Positions 1 through 6,266 of a DNA stretch of 6,483 nucleotides are shown here, in pieces. Source of the DNA: DASQDN01 sp035630195 (GTDB taxonomy: Bacteria > Acidobacteriota > Terriglobia > Bryobacterales > Bryobacteraceae); assembly GCA_035630195.1 (NCBI GenBank), contig DASQLD010000235.1, positions 1 to 6,483 of the forward strand, written 5' to 3'. The notes under the pieces are model-generated. The model had not been told where the DNA came from and ran no database searches. It saw nothing but the letters and a program-made list of their open reading frames with translations. How positions within the stretch are numbered: position 1 is the first letter of the stretch; every line of letters starts with the position of its first letter. The position numbers were made by a program, and so were the translations under genes.

Positions 1-2498
1 TTCGGCGCGTTCAAGCCGAGTTGATCGGCGATGTCGCGCTGAACCAAGGGTGTGGCCGTCGCGGTGAGAGCGATCACAGGAGCGGGACGCAGCGCAGGAA
101 GATGGTTACCGATTGTGCGATAGTCGGGTCGGAAGTCATGACCCCATGCCGAGATGCAATGCGCTTCATCGATAGCTACCAGGCTCGGCATTCGCTTAGC
201 CAGCATTTCGGGAAATCCTTTCACGCGCAGCCGTTCCGGCGCGATAAAAAGATAATCTAACTGACCATCGAGATACTTCAGACAGACGTCGCGCGACACT
301 GCCCGATCCCGTCCGGAGTGGATACGTTCGGCGGCAAAGCCCAGCGCTTGCAGCTTAGCAACTTGATCTTCCATCAGTGCGATCAAAGGGCTGACGACCA
401 ACGTCGTGCCGCCACGTATGACCCCGGGTAGTTGATAGCAAAGCGACTTTCCTGATCCGGTCGGCATGACGAGCAATACATCGCTGCCAGCGTTTACAAC
501 TTTGCAGACTTCCTCTTGGACAGTGCGGAAGGAGTCAAAACCGAAGCAGTTCTTCAGTACTTCCTGCATTGTTCCCGTGCGATGAGTCGCCTCGATCGTA
601 CGTTGTGGAGTGAGGGCAGGAGTGGGAGCTTGGCCATTGGAGGACGGAATCCTGACCGGCCCGGAGATCGCCTTCCCAACGACTTCTCGAACGTACTCTT
701 CGATGCCTTTGAGAAACGGCGTGAGTTCCGCCTGACCGCGTTCAATCCGCTTTAGATAGGCTTCCCACTGACCCGTCATCGCCGGGCTCTTCACTTCCGG
801 ATGAACCACTTCGATCAGTCGGATGCCTTTATCGGTCGCTTCGAGGCTCTTACCGCGACGCAGGATAAACTCGCGCTTCAACAGGACTTCAATGATTTGC
901 GCTCTCGTGGCAGGCGTGCCGAGGCCGTTCTCCTTCATTGCTTGCGACAGCTCTTTGTCGTCGAGTGTTTTTCCCGCTGTCTCCATTGCCGTGAGCAATG
1001 TGGCTTCGCTGAACCGCTTTGGCGCGCGGGTTTTCTTTGCGATGGACTCTATGTCGAGGATTTCCTGCGGCTGCCCTTGCTCCAAACCGGATGGAAGCTT
1101 CTGGCCGTCTTCGGCGCTATCGGTTTCTTTCGATTTCTTTGCTACAACTATGTCGAGGATTTTCCATCCTTGTTGAACAACTGCAGCTCCGCTCGAATGA
1201 AATCGATCTTCAATCGTGCTTCGAACTAACGTGATGATCGTAGTGACCGACCAGATATGCTCGTCGTGCCACGCCGCGAGCAGACGACGACAGATGAGAT
1301 CGAAGATCTTTCGTTCATCAGGATCGAGCAAGGCATTCTTGGGAGATACACCGGTCGGAATAATTGCATGGTGATCGGTGACCTTCGTGTCATCGACAAA
1401 TGCGCGACCGAGAGGACGCTCTCTTGAGCCGGGCGCGACGAGTCCCTCATACTCGCCTTCGATTGCCCGAACGATTTTCGGCAACGTGCGCGCGACATCC
1501 TGCGACAAGTAGCGGCTGTCAGTACGTGGATAGCTGATCAGCTTGTGTTTTTCGTATAGCGCCTGCGCAATTTCGAGCGTTCGTTGAGCGCTGAACGCAT
1601 AGAGCCGATTGCCGTGTCGCTGCAGTTCCGTCAAATCATAAAAAAGCGGCGGAGACATGCGCTTGGTCTGCGCTTCCAGCTTCTCAATGCGTGCTTCACC
1701 TGTGCGAACCCGATCGCAAATTTCCTTCGCCTTCAACCCATCAGCAGGGAGCTTTGCCGCGGCATCCATCGGATCGACACCTGCTTCGAACCAGGTTCCG
1801 GTGTACTTATCGCCCGGTCGCGGCGAGAACGTCGCCACAACGTTTCGATAGTCTTCGGGCACAAAGCTACGAATGACCAGTTCAAGATCGACGATCATGG
1901 CGAGGGTCGGAGTCTGCACCCGGCCTACGGAGAACTCTTCGTTGCAGCCAAGCGTGTAGGCGCGAGACAGATTCATGCCCACGAGCCAATCGGCGCGGCT
2001 ACGACCTTTGGCGGCGTCGGCAAGCGGATCGTACTCGCGGCCATCTTTCAAGCGCGCAAAGCCGTCGCGGATCGCTTCCGGTGTGAGAGAGGAAATCCAC
2101 AGCCGCTGAACAGGCTTGTTGCAATTCACCGCTTCGTAGATGTAACGGAAAATCAGTTCCCCTTCCCGGCCGGCGTCGGTCGCGCAGACGACGCTCGTCA
2201 CTTTAGGAGAGCTCAGAATCTTTTGAACTACATCGAATTGATCTTTGGTTCTTTCGCCAACGACGAGAGGCCAAGATTGTGGCAGCATCGGCAACAGATC
2301 ACGGCGCCAACTGCGCCATTGCGGCTGAATCTCGTGAGGTTGAGCCAATGCGACAAGATGACCTATGGCCCACGTGACAACATAACCGTCGCCATGTAGA
2401 TAGCCTTCTCCGCGTTTCGTCGCGTTCAACACCCTCGCAATGTCGCGCGCAACGGAGGGCTTTTCGGCGACGACCGCCACACTGGTCTGTGTCGCCAT
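1..2498 (-). CDS. DNA topoisomerase III fused to RecQ-family helicase (3' end beyond window)
   Basis: One stop-free frame gives 832 residues and runs off the left edge. Residues 1-613 are a type IA topoisomerase III. The TOPRIM start is AEKPSVARDIARVL with Glu12, followed by CATDAGREGE (Asp108, Glu112), VGRVQTPTLAM (191-201), FYDLTELQR (286-294), catalytic Tyr323 in SYPRTDSRYL, TDHHAIIPT (374-382) and GLGTPATRA (525-533). A Pro/Ala/Ser/Thr-rich linker (about 614-643) leads into a RecQ helicase: motif 0 FGFDSFRTVQ (652-661), Walker A MPTGSGKS (678-685), motif Ia VVSPLIALMEDQ, DEAH box with aromatic loop DEAHCISAWGHDFRP (777-791), and motif III ALTATATP (810-817). Motifs IV-VI and any RQC or HRDC domain lie outside. 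From family knowledge, the topoisomerase cuts and passes single strands through a 5'-phosphotyrosine link, and RecQ unwinds DNA 3'-5' using ATP. Joint action on recombination or replication intermediates in the nucleoid is inferred. ATG 2498 is the only upstream start, because an in-frame TGA lies at 2520-2522 with no start codon between. No clear ribosome site precedes it. No zinc ribbon follows the topoisomerase part. Confidence 0.95.
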   Translation of the reverse strand, partial: MATQTSVAVVAEKPSVARDIARVLNATKRGEGYLHGDGYVVTWAIGHLVALAQPHEIQPQWRSWRRDLLPMLPQSWPLVVGERTKDQFDVVQKILSSPKVTSVVCATDAGREGELIFRYIYEAVNCNKPVQRLWISSLTPEAIRDGFARLKDGREYDPLADAAKGRSRADWLVGMNLSRAYTLGCNEEFSVGRVQTPTLAMIVDLELVIRSFVPEDYRNVVATFSPRPGDKYTGTWFEAGVDPMDAAAKLPADGLKAKEICDRVRTGEARIEKLEAQTKRMSPPLFYDLTELQRHGNRLYAFSAQRTLEIAQALYEKHKLISYPRTDSRYLSQDVARTLPKIVRAIEGEYEGLVAPGSRERPLGRAFVDDTKVTDHHAIIPTGVSPKNALLDPDERKIFDLICRRLLAAWHDEHIWSVTTIITLVRSTIEDRFHSSGAAVVQQGWKILDIVVAKKSKETDSAEDGQKLPSGLEQGQPQEILDIESIAKKTRAPKRFSEATLLTAMETAGKTLDDKELSQAMKENGLGTPATRAQIIEVLLKREFILRRGKSLEATDKGIRLIEVVHPEVKSPAMTGQWEAYLKRIERGQAELTPFLKGIEEYVREVVGKAISGPVRIPSSNGQAPTPALTPQRTIEATHRTGTMQEVLKNCFGFDSFRTVQEEVCKVVNAGSDVLLVMPTGSGKSLCYQLPGVIRGGTTLVVSPLIALMEDQVAKLQALGFAAERIHSGRDRAVSRDVCLKYLDGQLDYLFIAPERLRVKGFPEMLAKRMPSLVAIDEAHCISAWGHDFRPDYRTIGNHLPALRPAPVIALTATATPLVQRDIADQLGLNAP
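570..659 (-). other. Interdomain linker of the topoisomerase-RecQ fusion
   Basis: This stretch encodes residues 614-643, between the last helical part of the topoisomerase module (ending near EYVREVVGKAISG) and the first RecQ residues. It is rich in Pro, Ala, Ser, Thr and Gln, has no cysteines, and looks flexible. It stays in the same frame as both flanks, without stops. The boundaries are estimates from where family-like sequence fades and resumes. Confidence 0.7.
1049..1162 (-). repeat. Short imperfect direct repeat inside the topoisomerase module, 99 bp apart
   Basis: The 15-base string CTATGTCGAGGATTT (plus strand) occurs at 1049-1063 and again at 1148-1162, exactly 99 bp apart (33 codons, same frame). 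On the coding strand each copy encodes ILDI. Each is followed after 5 or 8 bases by the shared string GCAAAGAAA, giving ILDIVVAKKSK and ILDIESIAKKTR. The segment between the copies is a charged, low-complexity stretch (KSKETDSAEDGQ). A small in-frame duplication that has since diverged is a plausible origin, but chance is not excluded. Confidence 0.55.
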
Positions 2499-2524
2499 TA
2501 GTGCTACTGTTTCAGGATATCAGG
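2499..2524. promoter_or_regulatory. 26-nt divergent gap between topB-recQ and the secreted-protein gene
   Basis: Only 26 bases separate the start codon of the minus-strand fusion (2498) from the chosen start of the plus-strand gene (2525). The gap is too short for two complete promoters, so the promoters must overlap the opposite gene's 5' coding region. I saw no convincing -35/-10 pair in either direction. The only recognisable element is AGGA at 2514-2517 on the plus strand. Confidence 0.5.
2514..2517 (+). promoter_or_regulatory. Ribosome binding site deciding the start of the secreted-protein gene
   Basis: AGGA lies 7 nt before ATG 2525, a normal Shine-Dalgarno spacing. It lies downstream of the alternative upstream ATG at 2489, which would overlap the topB-recQ start codon. 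This supports 2525 as the true start, as does the signal-peptide-like sequence that begins there. Confidence 0.55.
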
Positions 2525-3028
2525 ATGCTTCGCAGCACATTTCTTGTGATAGCAACGGGACTGGCGTACGCGACGAACTTGGACGATATGCATCGCCTTT
2601 CCTTCACCGGACTTGGACCAGTCCGCATCGGCATGACCGAGTCGCAAGTCCGCAAAATCTTAAGCGGCAAGGTCAAAACGGAAAAAGCGATGGGCTCCGA
2701 TTGCTACTACATGAACCCGACCGCTTCCGGGCTTGGATTTATGATGTTGTCCTCTCGCGTAGCGCGAATTGATGTCTTCAAAGGATCATGGCGAAGCGTA
2801 TCCGGCGCAGGCATTGGGTCTACCGAAGAACAAGTTAAGAAGATGTACGGCGATCTGCTGAGCGTCAAGCGGCACAAGTATGACGATAAAGGCCACTATC
2901 TGATCGTGCGCCCCCGCGACCCGACGTATAAAGGCTACGAGATGCGGTTCGAGACCGACGGAAAGATCGTCAGGACATTTCGCTCAGGCTTGGCCGAAGC
3001 GGTATTGCTTGTCGAGGGCTGCTCCTAG
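2525..3028 (+). CDS. Small secreted protein of unknown function with two BamE/SmpA-like repeats
   Basis: I do not recognise a named family. The 167-residue product starts with a short signal peptide (MLR, then hydrophobic STFLVIATGLAYA, possible cleavage after AYA at residue 16), so it is probably exported to the periplasm or envelope. There is no lipobox cysteine. Two similar segments occur: LGPVRIGMTESQVRKIL (about 30-46) and GAGIGSTEEQVKKMYG (about 94-109). This G-(M/S)-T-E-x-Q-V-x-K pattern resembles the helix start of BamE/SmpA-like folds, suggesting a tandem duplication of one small module. Only two cysteines are present in the mature part, Cys60 and Cys166 (next to last), which could form a disulfide. 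The frame can extend back to ATG 2489, adding 12 residues, but that would bury the signal peptide and overlap the divergent gene. The gene stands alone on its strand and its stop is 2 nt from the carB stop. Real coding is supported by the signal peptide, ribosome site and repeats. Function is unknown. Confidence 0.8.
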   Translation: MLRSTFLVIATGLAYATNLDDMHRLSFTGLGPVRIGMTESQVRKILSGKVKTEKAMGSDCYYMNPTASGLGFMMLSSRVARIDVFKGSWRSVSGAGIGSTEEQVKKMYGDLLSVKRHKYDDKGHYLIVRPRDPTYKGYEMRFETDGKIVRTFRSGLAEAVLLVEGCS

Positions 3029-3030
3029 CC

Positions 3031-6000
3031 TCAGGCCGGAAGCGCAGCCTTCTCTTCGTGGATCTCCTGCAAACTCCACACTCGGATCGGATCGCGATGA
3101 CGGGACGCAACCGCCTCTGCTGCCGCTTTGGCTCCGCTCATTGTAGTGATGCAAGGAACACGGTAAGCAACGGCGGCACGTCGAATTGCTTTCTCGTCGC
3201 TGAACGAATGCGCCCCGGTAGCTGTGTAGATGATCATTTGCAGCGAGCCGCCTTTAAGCAAATCGACAGCATTGGGTCTGCCTTCATTCACCTTGAAGAT
3301 CGTTTTGCATTTGACGCCAGCGCGCTGAATCGCTGCGGCTGTTCCGCGCGTCGCAGCCAATTGGAATCCGAACTCGGAGAATTTCTTCGCTAACTCGACT
3401 GCATCGGCTTTGTGACGGTCGTTTACGCTGATGAACACAGTGCCCTTCATCGGAAGCGGCGTACCCGCGCTGAGTTGCGCCTTCGCAAAGGCTTCTCCGA
3501 AATTCTCGCCCACACCCATCACTTCGCCGGTGGACCGCATTTCCGGACCGAGAACCGGATCGACGCCTGGGAATTTGTTGAACGGAAACACCGGCGATTT
3601 CACGAAGAACTTAGGAGCGTGTAAGACGCCATCTTTCATCTCCCCGATAACGTCTCGGAGATCGGCAAGCTTCTTGCCGAGCATCAGACCAACTGCAATC
3701 TTGGGCAGCGGTACCCCGGTCGCCTTACTGACATAAGGCACAGTGCGCGACGCTCGCGGATTCACTTCGAGAACGTAGACAGTCCCATCCTTGATCGCAT
3801 ATTGAACGTTCATCAAGCCAATGACGTTCAAGGCAAGAGCCAGTTTGCGTGTATACGTCTTGATCGTCTCGATTTCCGCGGCCTTCAACGAGAACGGAGG
3901 CAATACACACGAGCTGTCGCCGGAATGCACGCCCGCTTCCTCGATGTGTTCCATGATGCCGGCGATCAATACATCTTCGCCGTCACACAACGCATCCACA
4001 TCCACTTCCGTAGCGTCTTCAAGGAAGCGGTCGATCAGGACCGGTCGTGTCTCCGAGAATGTTGCGACCTCGCGCATGTACTTGCGGACAGTGTCTTCTT
4101 CGTAAGCGATGACCATTGCGCGGCCGCCAAGCACGTAGCTTGGCCGCACTAGGATGGGGAAGCCGAGTCGGTTAGCGACATTGACAGCTTCCTGCTCGCT
4201 CGTCGCCGTACCATTCGGCGGAGAGGGAATCTGCAAGTCGTCGAGAAGCTTGCCAAATCGTTTGCGATCTTCCGCCAGATCGATATTTTCGGGATCCGTT
4301 CCGATGATCGGCACGCCAAGCTGCTTCAGCGGCAGTGATAGATTCAGCGGCGTCTGACCACCGAACTGCACAATGACACCGGTCGGCTTCTCAGTATCGA
4401 CGATGTTCATTACTTCTTCGAGCGTGAGGGGCTCGAAGTACAGACGATCGCTGGTGTCGTAGTCGGTCGAGACGGTCTCAGGATTGCAGTTGACCATGAT
4501 CGACTCTGCGCCGAACTCCTGAAGCGCAAAGGACGCGTGGCAGCAACAGTAGTCGAACTCGATTCCCTGCCCGATTCTGTTCGGGCCGCTGCCAAGAATC
4601 ATGACCTTCTGTTGTTCTGTCGCGCCTGATTCATCCTCGGATTCGTAGCTGGAGTAGAGGTAAGGCGTAAAGCTTTCGAACTCTGCCGCGCACGTGTCCA
4701 CACGATTGAAGACGGCCGCAACGCCGAGTTCCTTGCGACGAGCGCGCACTTCAAGTCCGGTGCTACCGACAATCCTCGCGATCCGTTCGTCGGAGATGCC
4801 ATCGCGCTTCAAACACAAGAACTCATCTTTGGTGATGGAAGCTAGCGTCCGGCCCTCAAAGCTTTGTTCGAGTTCGATGACTTCGAGGAGTTGCTTAAGG
4901 AACCATGGATCGATCGCCGTCATCTCCTGGATTTGTTCCAGCGAGTAGCCGCGCTCGAACGCAAACCGGATATAGCTGAAGCGGTCAGGATTGGGTGTGA
5001 TGAGACGCTTCGGAATGAGTTGCTCATCGAGAACTTCCGATGCCGCAGCCTTGCCCGTCTCGAGCGATCGAACCGCCTTACCGAGGGCCTGTTTAAACGT
5101 ACGACCGATCGCCATAACTTCGCCGACGGATTTCATCTGCGTTCCGAGCACGGGCTCAGCGCCAGGGAACTTTTCAAACTGCCACCGCGGAATCTTGACG
5201 ACAACGTAATCGATCGTCGGCTCAAAACATGCGGGCGTGACTTTCGTGATGTCGTTCTTGATCTCGTCGAGGCGATAGCCGACAGCGAGTTTGGCCGCGA
5301 TCTTTGCGATGGGAAATCCTGTCGCTTTCGAGGCCAGCGCTGAACTGCGCGACACACGAGGATTCATCTCGACAATGACCATGCGACCGTTCTGAGGATT
5401 GAGTCCGAACTGCACGTTCGATCCGCCCGTGTCGACGCCAATCTCACGCAGGCAGCGCAGGGATGCATCGCGCATCATCTGATACTCGCGATCGGTAAGA
5501 GTCTGTGCAGGCGCGATCGTGATCGAGTCTCCAGTGTGGACTCCCATTGCGTCGAAGTTTTCGATGGAGCACACGATGATCGCGTTGTCGGCGAGATCGC
5601 GCATAACTTCGAGCTCGTACTCTTTCCAGCCGAGAACACTTTCCTCGATGAGCGTCTCATGTACGGGGGACAGGTCTAACCCCCGGTCAAGAATCTCTTC
5701 GAGCTCCTCCCGGTTGTACGCAATGCCGCCGCCCGTGCCACCGAGCGTGAAGCTGGGGCGCAGAATGACGGGGTAGCCATTTTTTTCAGCGAATTCGACG
5801 CCGCCCTCGACGGTGTTCACCAGTTGCGAGAAGGGGGTTTCGAGACCGATCTTTCGCATTGCGTCTTTGAACAGCAGGCGATCTTCAGCCTTCTTGATGG
5901 ACTCGACTTTCGCCCCGATGAGTTCCACGCCGTACTTCTCCAGTACGCCCGCTTCCGCTAGATCGATCGCCAGGTTCAGACCAGTCTGACCACCAACGGT

Positions 6001-6264
6001 CGATAACAGTGCGTCGGGCCGTTCCTTGCGAATGACTTCTTCGGCAAAGGCCACAGTGAGCGGCTCGACGTACGTGCGGTCGGCGAGATCGGGATCTGTC
6101 ATGATCGTCGCCGGATTCGAGTTGATGAGGATAACCTCATAACCATCGGCGCGCAAAGCCTTACATGCCTGGGTTCCGGAGTAATCGAACTCGCAAGCCT
6201 GCCCGATGACGATCGGCCCTGAGCCGACGATGAGGATGCGGTGGATGTCGTTTCTTCTTGGCAT
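3031..6264 (-). CDS. carB: Carbamoyl-phosphate synthase large subunit
   Basis: This subunit makes carbamoyl phosphate from bicarbonate, two ATP and ammonia channelled from CarA, supplying arginine and pyrimidine synthesis in the cytosol. The 1077-residue length matches the family (E. coli about 1073). The first ATP-grasp half (about 1-400) has GSGPIVIGQACEFDYSG, Arg129, Arg169 in RPSFTLGGTGGG, and Glu299/Asn301/Arg303 in VEMNPRVSRSSA. The oligomerisation region (about 400-550) follows. The second ATP-grasp half (about 553-935) has GSGPNRIGQGIEFDYCC, Arg707 in RPSYVLGGRAM, and Glu833/Asn835 in EVNPRASR. The C-terminal MGS-like allosteric domain (about 940-1077) has KVNEGRP and ATRGTA. All expected catalytic motifs were found, so the enzyme should be active. 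The N-terminus MPRRNDIHRILIVGSGP aligns with E. coli CarB and fixes the start. It follows carA by 2 nt, so the pair is presumably cotranscribed. The effector loop reads IIYTATG rather than the E. coli IINTTSG. Confidence 0.98.
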   Translation of the reverse strand: MPRRNDIHRILIVGSGPIVIGQACEFDYSGTQACKALRADGYEVILINSNPATIMTDPDLADRTYVEPLTVAFAEEVIRKERPDALLSTVGGQTGLNLAIDLAEAGVLEKYGVELIGAKVESIKKAEDRLLFKDAMRKIGLETPFSQLVNTVEGGVEFAEKNGYPVILRPSFTLGGTGGGIAYNREELEEILDRGLDLSPVHETLIEESVLGWKEYELEVMRDLADNAIIVCSIENFDAMGVHTGDSITIAPAQTLTDREYQMMRDASLRCLREIGVDTGGSNVQFGLNPQNGRMVIVEMNPRVSRSSALASKATGFPIAKIAAKLAVGYRLDEIKNDITKVTPACFEPTIDYVVVKIPRWQFEKFPGAEPVLGTQMKSVGEVMAIGRTFKQALGKAVRSLETGKAAASEVLDEQLIPKRLITPNPDRFSYIRFAFERGYSLEQIQEMTAIDPWFLKQLLEVIELEQSFEGRTLASITKDEFLCLKRDGISDERIARIVGSTGLEVRARRKELGVAAVFNRVDTCAAEFESFTPYLYSSYESEDESGATEQQKVMILGSGPNRIGQGIEFDYCCCHASFALQEFGAESIMVNCNPETVSTDYDTSDRLYFEPLTLEEVMNIVDTEKPTGVIVQFGGQTPLNLSLPLKQLGVPIIGTDPENIDLAEDRKRFGKLLDDLQIPSPPNGTATSEQEAVNVANRLGFPILVRPSYVLGGRAMVIAYEEDTVRKYMREVATFSETRPVLIDRFLEDATEVDVDALCDGEDVLIAGIMEHIEEAGVHSGDSSCVLPPFSLKAAEIETIKTYTRKLALALNVIGLMNVQYAIKDGTVYVLEVNPRASRTVPYVSKATGVPLPKIAVGLMLGKKLADLRDVIGEMKDGVLHAPKFFVKSPVFPFNKFPGVDPVLGPEMRSTGEVMGVGENFGEAFAKAQLSAGTPLPMKGTVFISVNDRHKADAVELAKKFSEFGFQLAATRGTAAAIQRAGVKCKTIFKVNEGRPNAVDLLKGGSLQMIIYTATGAHSFSDEKAIRRAAVAYRVPCITTMSGAKAAAEAVASRHRDPIRVWSLQEIHEEKAALPA

Positions 6265-6266
6265 CT

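Noticed and set aside
1..600. Separate recQ and topB genes instead of a fusion
   Set aside because: Codon-by-codon translation from 2498 to 3 shows one frame with no stop, and the linker is in frame with both modules.
801..1229. Plus-strand open frames of 142 and 117 codons
   Set aside because: They are antisense shadows of the C-terminal half of the topoisomerase module, with no domain-like sequence and no ribosome site.
1584..2399. 271-codon plus-strand open frame
   Set aside because: It lies wholly antisense to the topoisomerase III module, whose motifs are unmistakable on the minus strand. The plus-strand product has no recognisable domain.
2489..2524. Earlier ATG at 2489 as the start of the secreted-protein gene
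   Set aside because: It would overlap the topB-recQ start codon and place 12 residues before the signal peptide. The AGGA site at 2514 fits ATG 2525 instead.
3017..3030. GGCT-AGCC inverted repeat at the convergent gene ends considered as a bidirectional terminator
   Set aside because: It has only four base pairs and no T-run on either side, and competing pairings are equally weak.
4864..5343. 159-codon plus-strand open frame inside carB
   Set aside because: It is antisense to conserved CarB sequence. Its Arg/Asp/Leu-rich composition is that expected of a shadow frame.
5664..5685. Six-base-pair GC hairpin (CGGGGG, 10-nt loop, CCCCCG) considered as a terminator or regulatory stem
   Set aside because: It lies inside conserved carB codons for RGLDLSP and has no T-run. 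It is explained by codon choice.
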